Of a stretch of 64,000 nucleotides of DNA, positions 52,646-60,911 are shown one piece after another. Source of the stretch: Pseudomonas sp. PB106. Lineage in GTDB: Bacteria > Pseudomonadota > Gammaproteobacteria > Pseudomonadales > Pseudomonadaceae. The stretch is from contig NZ_RWIM01000209.1 of assembly GCF_009764645.1 (NCBI RefSeq), positions 28,939 to 92,938 of the forward strand, given 5' to 3'. The number at the start of each line of letters is the position of its first letter. Within the stretch, counting starts at the first letter, position 1. The notes beneath the pieces were generated by a model that did no database searches, was not told the origin of the DNA, and saw only the letters and a list, made by a program, of their open reading frames with translations. Made by a program: the position numbers and the translations under genes.

Positions 52646-53677
52646 ATGGCACTGGGTTTTACCCCGGTCGTGCAGATTTATGGCGCAAACGCCGATCTGC
52701 TCAACCAGCGTCTGATCAGTTGGGAGCACATTGACGCCGCCGGTATCGAGTCCGATCAACTGACCCTGACCATTGATCTGGAAGGACTCGAAGGGCTGCC
52801 AAGTCTCGGCGGAAAAATCGGCCTGCTGGTGGGTTACCTGGAAATGGAGGAGATGGTCGACAAAGGCCAGTTCAAAGTCACTCGCCTGACGCCGACACTG
52901 TTTCCGTTTCGCCTGACTCTGGTGGCCACTGCCGCGCCGTTTACCAAGGATGATGAAACCGGCTTCAAGCAGCGCCGCACCGCCAGTCATGGGCCCACGA
53001 CGCTCGGCCAATTGTTCAGCAAACTGGTGACGCAGCACGGTTTTTCATCGCGCGTCGCAGCGGACGTGGCGATGATCAAAATCGCCCACGTCGACCAGTC
53101 CAATGAAACCGACATGGGCTTTCTGACGCGGCTGGCGAAGAAGTACAACCTGGTCGCCAAACCTTATGGCGATGCGTATGTGCTGGCGCGCCCCGGTCAG
53201 ATCAAAACAATCTCGGGCCAGGACCTGCCGGATGTGACGTTGTCGGTCACCCACGATAATCGTCCCGGCGATCAGGCCTTCATCAGCGCCACCCTGGAAG
53301 AGGCCGCGCGCGAGCAGACACAAGGCTGCAAGACCTGTTTCTGGGATGCGGCGGCGGCTGTGGTGCGCTGGATTGAAACCGGTGTGGCGCCGCACAAGGT
53401 TATCCGCCAGCAACAGCCCAACGAAGCCGACGCCATCGCGGTCGGCGAGGGTGAAGTGCGCAAGATGCTGCGCAAAAAGTACAAGGTGAAAGTCACCTGT
53501 CCGGGCAATCCACTGCTGACGGCTGAAGGACTGTTGTTGCTCGACGACACCTGGCCAGACTTCATGCGTGGGCGCTGGTCGATCGAAAAAGTCACTGCCA
53601 GCGGCAATCGTGAAAACAGCTATCGCTGCGTGATTGATGCCGCGTGCCTGGATCCGAAGGCTGCAGCCAAGGACTGA
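52646..53677 (+). CDS. Late control protein D / baseplate hub gpD
   Basis: A 343-residue P2 gpD-like hub protein (PA0628 position, T4 gp27 fold). It contains VDQSNETDMGFLTRLAKKYNL and KPYGDAYVLARPG, a typical central segment, and WSIEKVTAS near the C-terminus. AAGGAGGTTGT is a strong ribosome-binding site. The family name late control comes from P2; here a structural role is inferred. Confidence 0.9.
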   Translation: MALGFTPVVQIYGANADLLNQRLISWEHIDAAGIESDQLTLTIDLEGLEGLPSLGGKIGLLVGYLEMEEMVDKGQFKVTRLTPTLFPFRLTLVATAAPFTKDDETGFKQRRTASHGPTTLGQLFSKLVTQHGFSSRVAADVAMIKIAHVDQSNETDMGFLTRLAKKYNLVAKPYGDAYVLARPGQIKTISGQDLPDVTLSVTHDNRPGDQAFISATLEEAAREQTQGCKTCFWDAAAAVVRWIETGVAPHKVIRQQQPNEADAIAVGEGEVRKMLRKKYKVKVTCPGNPLLTAEGLLLLDDTWPDFMRGRWSIEKVTASGNRENSYRCVIDAACLDPKAAAKD

Positions 53678-53792
53678 TTTCTCTGCGCCTTGAATCCCTA
53701 AGGGAGCCTGCTGGGTTGAAGGATGAAATCCGCAATGCTGCCCGTTAATCAAGTGCAGGTGGAGCGTGAACTATATTGCAAAGGGCTATCGA

Positions 53793-54239
53793 ATGAACAT
53801 TTACCCTATGTTGTTCAGCGCCAGTACACGGGGCGCTTACCCTCAGGCTGTGAACTCCGCGGATATTCCCGACGACGTCATGGAGATACTGCAGGGATAC
53901 TGGATCGCGCTGCTACAGCAACTGGCGCTCAGTCCAGAAATGATTGGAGCGTGCACGGAAAATGGCTATCCAATTCTGGTTGACCCACCGCCGCCCTCGG
54001 TAGAGGAAGTCGAAGCCACAGAGCGTCGCTGGCGTACCGCGCAACTGGCCGCCACCGACGGCTTGGTTGCGCGAGACCGCGATGAACTTGAATACGACGG
54101 TGTTACGACATTGACCACCGATCAATACGCCGAACTGCAAACCTATCGGCGCGGGTTGCGCGACTGGCCGCAAGGGTCGTTCTTTCCTTTCAGTGAGCAT
54201 CGTCCGGTGGCGCCGCGCTGGTTGGCAGCGGCTCTGTGA
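53793..54239 (+). CDS. Tail fibre assembly protein, type B, second copy
   Basis: A 148-residue paralogue of the gene at 46355. ENGYPILVDPPPP matches DDGYPVLIDPP, and AELQTYRRGLRDWP...FSEHRPVAPRWL matches the other copy closely. It lies far from the fibre, between gpD and the endolysin. ATG 53793 has AAAGGG upstream. It may be a remnant of a fibre cassette or an accessory chaperone. Confidence 0.78.
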   Translation: MNIYPMLFSASTRGAYPQAVNSADIPDDVMEILQGYWIALLQQLALSPEMIGACTENGYPILVDPPPPSVEEVEATERRWRTAQLAATDGLVARDRDELEYDGVTTLTTDQYAELQTYRRGLRDWPQGSFFPFSEHRPVAPRWLAAAL

Positions 54240-54353
54240 GCCCACTTTATTCCCCGAGGATGCTGGCGCGGAAAACTCCGGAAAGAAATGGCTGGCAGGT
54301 CTGGGCCGTCGGCCATGGTTCAATCGCAGCACATCCAGGGAGGATCAAGCATT

Positions 54354-54920
54354 ATGCAAATAACTGAAAACAACCTTATCGACATCATGCCCAACGCCCG
54401 CTCCCAAGCGGGCGTTTTTGTTTCGGTGCTCAACGCCGCCATGACGCGGCGTCGTATCGACACGCCCAAACGCATGGCTGCGTTTCTGGCGCAGGTCGGC
54501 CACGAGTCGGGGCAACTGCGCTATGTGCGCGAGCTGGGCAACAACCAATACCTGAGCAAATACGACACCGGCACATTGGCGCTGCGTCTGGGCAATACGC
54601 CAGAGGCTGATGGCGACGGGCAAAAGTATCGCGGACGTGGGCTGATACAAATCACTGGCCGTAGCAATTATCGACAATGCAGCGTTGGCCTGTTTGGCGA
54701 TGAGCGGCTGTTATCGTTGCCCGAGCTGCTCGAGCAACCGCAATGGGCGGCTGAATCCGCTGCGTGGTTCTGGGAGCAGAACGGCTTGAACGAGCTGGCC
54801 GACCGTGAGCAGTTCAACACGATCACCCGTCGCATCAACGGCGGGTTGAACGGTTTGCAGGATCGCCTGGAAATCTGGGCGCGGGCGAGGGCGGTGTTAT
54901 GCCAATCCCCTGGCGAATGA
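54354..54920 (+). CDS. Endolysin, glycoside hydrolase family 19-like
   Basis: A 188-residue lysozyme/chitinase-type endolysin (PA0629 position) without a signal peptide, so it depends on the holin. Catalytic Glu candidates are E51 in VGHESGQL and E60 in VRELGNN. The family motif YRGRGLIQITGRSNY and the C-terminal ITRRINGGLNGLQDRL are clear. AGGGAGGA precedes ATG 54354. A terminator-like hairpin lies inside its codons 14-21, and the spanin gene overlaps its end. Confidence 0.9.
   Translation: MQITENNLIDIMPNARSQAGVFVSVLNAAMTRRRIDTPKRMAAFLAQVGHESGQLRYVRELGNNQYLSKYDTGTLALRLGNTPEADGDGQKYRGRGLIQITGRSNYRQCSVGLFGDERLLSLPELLEQPQWAAESAAWFWEQNGLNELADREQFNTITRRINGGLNGLQDRLEIWARARAVLCQSPGE
54393..54419 (+). 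terminator. Terminator-like hairpin inside the endolysin coding region
   Basis: AACGCCCGCT and AGCGGGCGTT are perfectly complementary around a CCCA loop and are followed by TTTG. It would form about 40 bases after the start codon. Confidence 0.7.
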
Positions 54921-55417
54921 TCGGCATCTTGTTGTTGGCGCTGGGAGCTTTTGCCGTGGCCTGGCAGTTGCAGGATTGGCGTTACGGGCAACAACTGGCT
55001 GAGCAAGCGCGGTTAAACGCCGAAAACCTCAATCAACTGACCCTGACCGCCGCGACCGCCCAACAGGTTGAACGGGATAAACGTCTGGCGCTGGAGCAAC
55101 GGCTCGCGACCAGTGAACAAAGCCATTACCGAGCACTGAGCGATGCCCAACGTGATCAGGATCGCCTGCGCGATCTTCTTGCTACTGCTGATGTGCGCCT
55201 GTCAGTCCTTCTCGACGCCAGCGACGTTGCCCCAGGCTGCAACGTGCCAGCCACCGCCGGCGCCGGCCGCGTGGATCCTGCAACCGTACGCGCCCGACTT
55301 GACCCGGCGCATGCTCAACGAATTATCGCCATCACCGACACGGGCGACCGCGGATTGATCGCCTTGCAGGCCTGTCAGGCCTATGTCAGAGCACTGGAAC
55401 CCGAACATTTTGAATGA
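54899..55417 (+). CDS. Inner-membrane spanin Rz
   Basis: A 172-residue protein with one N-terminal membrane anchor (about residues 7-22, MIGILLLALGAFAVAW) and a periplasmic coiled coil (about 33-100). With Rz1 it disrupts the outer membrane at the end of lysis. It starts inside the endolysin gene and overlaps it by 22 bases. The Rz1 gene is nested in another frame. Confidence 0.85.
   Translation: MPIPWRMIGILLLALGAFAVAWQLQDWRYGQQLAEQARLNAENLNQLTLTAATAQQVERDKRLALEQRLATSEQSHYRALSDAQRDQDRLRDLLATADVRLSVLLDASDVAPGCNVPATAGAGRVDPATVRARLDPAHAQRIIAITDTGDRGLIALQACQAYVRALEPEHFE
55143..55358 (+). CDS. Outer-membrane spanin Rz1, nested within Rz
   Basis: A 71-residue lipoprotein read in a different frame inside Rz. 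The signal peptide IACAIFLLLLMCAC gives lipidated C20, and the mature part is Pro-rich (PATLPQAATCQPPPAPAAW), as usual for Rz1. Full nesting of Rz1 in Rz is a known lambda arrangement, which supports both calls. It ends before the Rz stop. Confidence 0.85.
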   Translation: MPNVIRIACAIFLLLLMCACQSFSTPATLPQAATCQPPPAPAAWILQPYAPDLTRRMLNELSPSPTRATAD

Positions 55418-55484
55418 GTCTGTGTATTGAAAGCGCAACCGGCTCGTGTACGGTGGAGGCATTCCACACGATCCGGAGCATGCC

Positions 55485-55985
55485 GTGAAAGAGACCACCC
55501 AATTGGCCGCCGAACTGGGCCGACGTCTGCAAGTGCTCAATGCCCACGTCACCACCGCCGAGTCGTGTACCGGCGGCGGCATTGCAGAAGCGATCACCCG
55601 TATTCCGGGCAGTTCAGCGTGGTTCGAAGCCGGTTATGTGACGTATTCCAACCGGCAGAAAACCCAGCAGCTGAATGTCCCACACGAGCTATTCGAGACG
55701 GTGGGCGCGGTCAGTCCTGAAGTGGTCGAAGCGATGGTGCGTGGCGCGCAGGAAAAAAGCCTGGCGCGGTTTGCCGTGGCGGTCAGCGGCATTGCCGGGC
55801 CGGACGGTGGCTCGCCGAACAAGCCGGTCGGTACGGTGTGGTTGGCCTGGGGCGTTGGCGAGACGGTGATCAGTGAGGTTCAGCACTTCCCCGGTAACCG
55901 CGATGAAGTCCGCCGACAAACGGTGAAGGCCGCGCTAGAGGGGCTCCTGCGACTAGCGGCACGAGAAATCGAAAATCAGGGGTAG
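55485..55985 (+). CDS. pncC: CinA C-terminal domain protein / NMN amidohydrolase
   Basis: A 166-residue stand-alone CinA-C protein, family PncC, which deamidates nicotinamide mononucleotide in pyridine nucleotide recycling. TAESCTGGGIAEAIT and SGIAGPDGGSPNKPVGTVW are the family motifs. It starts at GTG 55485 with CCGGAG upstream; the frame from 55446 adds non-conserved residues. It is the right border of the tailocin and precedes recA. Confidence 0.92.
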   Translation: MKETTQLAAELGRRLQVLNAHVTTAESCTGGGIAEAITRIPGSSAWFEAGYVTYSNRQKTQQLNVPHELFETVGAVSPEVVEAMVRGAQEKSLARFAVAVSGIAGPDGGSPNKPVGTVWLAWGVGETVISEVQHFPGNRDEVRRQTVKAALEGLLRLAAREIENQG

Positions 55986-56012
55986 GCGATCCGCGAACGC
56001 TGTGGAATAATA

Positions 56013-56028
56013 CTGGCTACTTATACAG
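56013..56028 (+). promoter_or_regulatory. LexA (SOS) box of recA
   Basis: CTGGCTACTTATACAG fits CTG-N10-CAG. It is 40 bases before the recA start, the usual position for LexA control. Confidence 0.9.
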
Positions 56029-56068
56029 GTGTTGGCCGTCAGGCCTTATTGATTACGTGAGGACTTTA

Positions 56069-57124
56069 ATGGACGACAACAAGAAGAAAGCCTTGGCTGC
56101 GGCCCTGGGTCAGATCGAACGTCAATTCGGCAAGGGTGCCGTGATGCGTATGGGCGATCAGGACCGTCAGGCGATCCCGGCTATTTCCACTGGCTCTCTG
56201 GGTCTGGACATCGCGCTCGGCATTGGCGGTCTGCCAAAAGGCCGTATCGTTGAAATCTACGGTCCGGAATCTTCCGGTAAAACCACACTGACACTGTCCG
56301 TGATCGCTCAGGCTCAGAAAGCTGGCGCGACCTGCGCATTCGTCGACGCCGAACACGCCCTCGACCCAGAGTACGCCGGCAAGCTGGGCGTCAACGTTGA
56401 TGACCTGCTGGTGTCCCAGCCGGACACCGGTGAACAGGCTCTGGAAATCACCGACATGCTGGTGCGCTCCAACGCCGTTGACGTGATCATCGTCGACTCC
56501 GTGGCAGCTCTGGTACCGAAGGCTGAAATCGAAGGCGAAATGGGTGACATGCACGTGGGCCTGCAAGCCCGTCTGATGTCCCAGGCGCTGCGTAAAATCA
56601 CCGGTAACATCAAGAACGCCAACTGCCTGGTGATCTTCATCAACCAGATCCGTATGAAGATCGGTGTGATGTTCGGTAGCCCGGAAACCACCACCGGTGG
56701 TAACGCGCTGAAGTTCTACGCTTCGGTTCGTCTCGACATCCGCCGTACGGGCGCGGTGAAGGAAGGCGACGAAGTGGTCGGCAGCGAAACCCGCGTCAAG
56801 GTTGTGAAGAACAAGGTCGCTTCGCCGTTCCGTCAGGCCGAGTTCCAGATTCTTTACGGCAAGGGCATCTACCTCAACGGTGAGATGATCGACCTGGGCG
56901 TGCTGCACGGTTTCGTCGAGAAGTCCGGCGCCTGGTATGCCTACGAAGGCACCAAGATCGGTCAGGGCAAGGCCAACTCGGCCAAGTTCCTGGCAGACAA
57001 CCCGGAAATCGCCGCGAAGCTCGAGAAGCAACTGCGTGACAAGCTGCTGACTCCGGCGGTGATCGACTCCAAGGCTTCTGCAGTCAAAGAGACTGAAGAC
57101 GACCTGGCCGACGCTGACATCTGA
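56069..57124 (+). CDS. recA: Recombinase RecA
   Basis: Drives homologous recombination and, as a filament, stimulates self-cleavage of LexA and PrtR-like repressors. The start MDDNKKKALAAALGQ with GTGAGGA upstream gives 351 residues; an ATG 12 bases earlier is less likely. The Walker A motif GPESSGKTT is at 65-73, and the MSQALRKITGN and INQIRMKIGVMFG loops bind DNA. recX follows after 8 bases. Confidence 0.97.
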   Translation: MDDNKKKALAAALGQIERQFGKGAVMRMGDQDRQAIPAISTGSLGLDIALGIGGLPKGRIVEIYGPESSGKTTLTLSVIAQAQKAGATCAFVDAEHALDPEYAGKLGVNVDDLLVSQPDTGEQALEITDMLVRSNAVDVIIVDSVAALVPKAEIEGEMGDMHVGLQARLMSQALRKITGNIKNANCLVIFINQIRMKIGVMFGSPETTTGGNALKFYASVRLDIRRTGAVKEGDEVVGSETRVKVVKNKVASPFRQAEFQILYGKGIYLNGEMIDLGVLHGFVEKSGAWYAYEGTKIGQGKANSAKFLADNPEIAAKLEKQLRDKLLTPAVIDSKASAVKETEDDLADADI

Positions 57125-57132
57125 TTGCAGCG

Positions 57133-57603
57133 ATGACCACCGCCGTACTCGATACCCTCGTCGCGGTGCGGCGAACCGCCATGGACCTGCTCGCACGTCG
57201 CGAGCATGGTCGAGTCGAACTGACGCGCAAATTGCGCCAGCGCGGCGCCGAGGCGGAGATGATCGAAACAGCCCTCGACCGTTTGACGGAAGAGGGGCTG
57301 CTTTCCGAAGCCCGTTACCTTGAAAGCTTTGTTTCTTACCGGGCGCGTTCCGGTTATGGCCCTCTGCGGATTCGTGAGGAACTGAGCCAGCGCGGTTTGC
57401 AGCGTGCCGATATCGAACTCGCCCTGCGCGAAAGCGGTATCAGTTGGCAGGAACAACTCCAGGACACCTGGCGCAGGAAGTTCTCCGGACATTTACCGAT
57501 TGATGCAAAAGAACGGGCCAAGCAAGGCCGGTTTCTTGCGTATCGGGGGTTTTCGATGGAGATGATCAACCGCTTGTTCAGCGGTCGAGGCATGGACGAT
57601 TAA
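57133..57603 (+). CDS. recX: Regulatory protein RecX
   Basis: A 156-residue modulator of RecA filament length. It consists of repeated three-helix motifs. LLARREHGRVELTRKLRQRG and YGPLRIREELSQRGL are the family signatures. It lies 8 bases after recA and is probably co-transcribed as in other Pseudomonas. Confidence 0.94.
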   Translation: MTTAVLDTLVAVRRTAMDLLARREHGRVELTRKLRQRGAEAEMIETALDRLTEEGLLSEARYLESFVSYRARSGYGPLRIREELSQRGLQRADIELALRESGISWQEQLQDTWRRKFSGHLPIDAKERAKQGRFLAYRGFSMEMINRLFSGRGMDD

Positions 57604-57615
57604 TCCGATTCAATA

Positions 57616-57654
57616 AAAACGGCCCGCTATGAAAATAGCGGGCCGTTTTTTTTT
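57616..57654 (+). terminator. recX terminator
   Basis: AAAACGGCCCGCTAT and ATAGCGGGCCGTTTTTTTT form a long perfect stem with a GAAA loop. It also serves as a terminator for the convergent gene. Confidence 0.95.
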
Positions 57655-57658
57655 GCCT

Positions 57659-58777
57659 TCAAATTACCTGTGACGGTTCGCGGCCGCGTTGCGCCGTTTG
57701 CGGTTTGGAATCAGCCCAGTTTTCCGGCAGGTTGATGTAATCGATCAACTCCCGCAGGCGCCCGTGGGTGCGCGCGTTGAAGGCGAAGGCCAGTCGGGCC
57801 AGATGGCTGAATTGTGCTTCGTCGTGTTCCTCGCCGTTGTAGGCGTGTTGATGAAACTGGTCGCTCAGGCACAGATCGACGAACGCTTCCTGCATGTGCG
57901 CCAGCGCTTGATCGCTGAGCTTGTGATGCATGCGGATCACGAATTGGCGCTTCAGCCAGCGGCTGGAGTGGAAGTTGCTGTAGAACTGATTGATCTGTTC
58001 CACCGCCTCTTCGACGCTGTAAACCAGGCGCATCAGTTTCATGTCGGTGGGCAGGATGTAACGGTTGTCCTCCAGTTGCTGACGAATGAAGTCCATCGCC
58101 CCGTGCCAGAACGTGCCACCCGGCGCATCCAGTAAAACCACCGGCACCAACGGGCTCTTACCGGTCTGGATCAGCGTCAACACTTCCAGCGCCTCATCCA
58201 GCGTGCCGAAACCACCCGGGCATAACACCAGTGCATCGGCTTCTTTGACGAAGAACAGTTTTCGGGTGAAGAAGAAATGGAACGGCAGCAGATTGCCGGT
58301 GCCGTCGACGGTCGGGTTGGCATGTTGTTCGAAGGGCAGGGTGATATTGAACCCGAGGCTGTGATCACGACCGGCACCCTCATGGGCGGCAGCCATGATG
58401 CCGCCTCCGGCGCCGGTAATGACCATCATGTCCGAGCGCGTCAACGCCGCACCGAGTTCTCGGGCCATGGCATACAGCGGGTGTTCGACCGGTGTACGTG
58501 CCGAGCCGAATACGGTGACTTTGCGTCGACCCTTGAATTGCTCCAGCACCCGGAACGCTTGCTCCAGTTCGCGCAGGGCTTGCAGGGTGATCTTGGCGTT
58601 CCAGCGGTTGTGGTCTTCCTGGGCCATGCGCAGCACGGTCAGGATCATGTCGCGGTAGATGGGAAGGTTGGGGCTGTTGGGGGAAACACGGCGGAGTTGT
58701 TCTTCGACCTGAGTGATGAGGTCGGGACCGCTTTCCTGAAAATGACGACTTAGGAGGTCATTCGGTTGGTAAGGCAT
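57659..58777 (-). CDS. LOG-family Rossmann-fold nucleotide hydrolase
   Basis: A 372-residue protein. The central Rossmann domain (about residues 75-270) has the LOG family signature PGGFGTLDE and the segment GAGGGIMAAAHEGA. Relatives include cytokinin-activating LOG enzymes and the nucleosidase PpnN, all of which hydrolyse N-glycosidic bonds of nucleoside monophosphates. A helical N-terminus and a long C-terminal extension make it larger than LOG. The exact substrate is not known. A GGAGACG site precedes the ATG on the minus strand. Confidence 0.85.
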   Translation of the reverse strand: MPYQPNDLLSRHFQESGPDLITQVEEQLRRVSPNSPNLPIYRDMILTVLRMAQEDHNRWNAKITLQALRELEQAFRVLEQFKGRRKVTVFGSARTPVEHPLYAMARELGAALTRSDMMVITGAGGGIMAAAHEGAGRDHSLGFNITLPFEQHANPTVDGTGNLLPFHFFFTRKLFFVKEADALVLCPGGFGTLDEALEVLTLIQTGKSPLVPVVLLDAPGGTFWHGAMDFIRQQLEDNRYILPTDMKLMRLVYSVEEAVEQINQFYSNFHSSRWLKRQFVIRMHHKLSDQALAHMQEAFVDLCLSDQFHQHAYNGEEHDEAQFSHLARLAFAFNARTHGRLRELIDYINLPENWADSKPQTAQRGREPSQVI

Positions 58778-59129
58778 TCAACGTCTCCTTCTGCACAGAG
58801 CGGGCGGCCCTGACGAGCGACGTCAGTGCCGCGCTGCAAAAAAACACACGATCGGCAGTTCCTTTTCTGCCGTTGAAAAAATGATCGGGAGTACTCTGAA
58901 TCTAGACGCTTGCGAGGATTTGCGCCGACTCGATCATTGCGCCGCAACGTTCTGGCTGGCAACCGTTTATTGTGTTCAGCCAATGCCGACACCGCTCGTC
59001 TGAACGTGCGCCGGGTGGCAATCCCTCTGATTAACTAACTTACAGGCGCCGTACGACAGCTTTGCGTCAACGACCGTACGCAAGGTGCACGCTATTCAAG
59101 GATTTGCGGGTGGCAAGGAGGCGGGACAC
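58778..59129. other. 352-base intergenic region without a recognised gene
   Basis: Contains the start-side of the minus-strand LOG gene and the upstream region of the gene at 59130. A small hairpin CGGCAG/CTGCCG at about 58854-58872 and the inverted CGTACG elements near 59050-59080 are visible. No ORF, RNA or repeat of a known kind was seen. Confidence 0.5.
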
Positions 59130-59324
59130 ATGGCCAGAGTGATTCTGGAGATCGATACGCAGTTGTATCGAATGTTGAAGGCATCAGCCGAGACCCATCA
59201 GGTCAGTCTCGAAGAGGAGTGCTGCCGGCGGTTGGCGGGTGGCGAGCGCCGTTCGCACTATCTACAGGCCTTGCTGGCCGAACTGCGCGCCGAGGATGAA
59301 CAGCGGCGCGCCAATTCGCGATGA
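59130..59324 (+). CDS. Small ribbon-helix-helix-like protein
   Basis: A 64-residue basic protein: MARVILEIDTQLYRMLKASAETHQVSLEEECCRRLAG has a beta-strand followed by two helices, the pattern of Arc/MetJ-type DNA-binding proteins. AAGGAGGCGGGACAC precedes the ATG. No toxin gene adjoins it, and its stop abuts the convergent stop of the next gene. The DNA-binding assignment comes from the secondary-structure pattern only. Confidence 0.6.
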   Translation: MARVILEIDTQLYRMLKASAETHQVSLEEECCRRLAGGERRSHYLQALLAELRAEDEQRRANSR

Positions 59325-59750
59325 TTACTTCTTCTTCGCCGGGCCGGCTTTCGGGCAATCCGATTCCTGGTAGCTGGCGGAACCGATCGCTTTGTTGGTT
59401 TTCACTTCGGTGAAGTCGTAACGCATGATCGCGCCCTTGGCCATCAGCTTGCGGAACGACGGGTTGTTGCACACCGAGGCGCCCAACTGGAAATACACCG
59501 CTTTTGGGTCAGCGCGCATTTTGTCGGCGTGGCTCTTCTGCACGCTCAGGTGATTGATCAACTGCGTGCCTTCAACGGTGAAGCCCTGATCAAGAATGTC
59601 TTCGCTGATGGCGCGTGGCGTGCCGACGCTGCTCTGGGCGGCGACGTTGCGCAGCTCGCGGTTCAGATTCTGCTCACTCAGGGAGGCGGCCTGAGCGGTG
59701 AAGGACGACGCCAGCAGAATGGCAGCGGTGGGAACGATAAGGCGCAGCAT
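59325..59750 (-). CDS. Periplasmic protein similar to PA3611 (quorum-regulated virulence-factor family)
   Basis: A 141-residue exported protein with a signal peptide of about 21 residues ending AQA. NRELRNVAAQSSVGTP, LINHLSVQKSHADKMRADP and VCNNPSFRKLMAKGA form the body, and two Cys could pair. It fits the PA3611 family, whose gene also lies near recA in P. aeruginosa. The biological role is unclear. Confidence 0.7.
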   Translation of the reverse strand: MLRLIVPTAAILLASSFTAQAASLSEQNLNRELRNVAAQSSVGTPRAISEDILDQGFTVEGTQLINHLSVQKSHADKMRADPKAVYFQLGASVCNNPSFRKLMAKGAIMRYDFTEVKTNKAIGSASYQESDCPKAGPAKKK

Positions 59751-59939
59751 GAAACTCTCCTGATTCGGTGACTGGTGGTTCGACCAGCCTCGGGGCTGTG
59801 CGTTCAGTGGCGGCGAATTATAGGGGAGCCGGTCGGGAGGGTACAGGCTTGTGCCCGTCGCTCTGGTAAACTGCCGGCCTTTATTGCCCTGCCGAGTGTT
59901 GTTCGTGTCGAGTTTTCCTGCTTTTCGGCGTTATCTACG

Positions 59940-60686
59940 ATGAACCATGCCCCCAACGCCGTCGCCCGTCTGCGCGACCAGCGCGAAGATGAGGGCATCA
60001 AGCCGATTCAGGCCCGTGGCTTTCGCTCCGAACGTTGCCGCGACTGCCGGGTGATCATCAGCCATTGTCTGTGCGCGTGGCGGCCGAGCGTTGAAACGCG
60101 CTCGGGCGTGTGCCTGATCATGACCGGCAAGGAAGTGTTCAAACCGAGCAACACCGGTTGGCTGATTGCTGATGTAGTGCGCGATAACCACGCGTTCATC
60201 TGGTCGCGCACCGAGCCTGATCCGCAGATGCTCGAATTGCTCAATGACCCGCAATGGCAGCCGTATCTGGTGTTTCCCGGCGAATACGTCGAGCCGTCGC
60301 GGGTGACCAATACCGTCGCTGTCGATAGCAGCAAACGCCCACTGTTTATTCTGCTCGACGCCACGTGGACTGAAGCGCGGAAGATCTTCCGCAAGAGCCC
60401 GTATTTCGACCGTTTGCCGATCTTGAGCCTGCTACCCGACAAACTCTCGCGCTATCGTCTGCGCCGTTCGACCCGCAGCGAACATCTGTGCACCGCCGAA
60501 GTGGCTGCGCTATGTCTCGAACTGGCGGGTGACAGCGACGCGGCTTCTGCGCTGGACGCCTATTTCGACGTGTTCAGCCAGCACTACCTTGGTGCCAAGC
60601 AACAACTGGACATGAATGAATCGACCCCCGCGCACGCCGAGCTGCTGCCCTATATACGAAAGCCGCAGCCGGAGTTGGCCCAATAG
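59940..60686 (+). CDS. tapT: tRNA-uridine aminocarboxypropyltransferase (DTW domain)
   Basis: A 248-residue DTW-domain protein, the family of E. coli YfiP/TapT, which makes acp3U in tRNA with SAM as donor. Matching segments are KPSNTGWLIADV, FIWSRTEPDPQ, LFILLDATWTEARKIFRKSPY and CTAEVA. A Cys motif CRDC...HCLC near the N-terminus may bind metal. The start MNHAPNAVARLRDQ was chosen; the frame from 59775 adds non-conserved residues. Confidence 0.87.
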   Translation: MNHAPNAVARLRDQREDEGIKPIQARGFRSERCRDCRVIISHCLCAWRPSVETRSGVCLIMTGKEVFKPSNTGWLIADVVRDNHAFIWSRTEPDPQMLELLNDPQWQPYLVFPGEYVEPSRVTNTVAVDSSKRPLFILLDATWTEARKIFRKSPYFDRLPILSLLPDKLSRYRLRRSTRSEHLCTAEVAALCLELAGDSDAASALDAYFDVFSQHYLGAKQQLDMNESTPAHAELLPYIRKPQPELAQ

Positions 60687-60911
60687 TGGCCCATACTGTA
60701 CGCAGCGGCGGCCGTGCTGCTTGACCACCCAGTCTTCGCTGGGCATGCTTGGCGCCGATTAGGGTGCGGCCAAGGTTTGAAACGCCGTGTTTGCTGTTGA
60801 TTGGCGTTGAACGTGCCCCTGTGGATATCGCTTCAAAAGCGGCATCTTGAGTTGCTTTGGCCAGACCGGAATGCACCGTGTCTGCCATCAAAAAACAGGA
60901 TCATTTGAAAA

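Noticed and set aside
37106..55417. Interpretation as a complete prophage
   Set aside because: There is no integrase, terminase, portal, capsid or head-completion gene anywhere in the block, and the gene order is that of R-type pyocins.
58750..58992. Minus-strand frame of 80 codons upstream of the LOG-family gene
   Set aside because: No start-site support and no homology pattern; it overlaps the LOG gene's start region.
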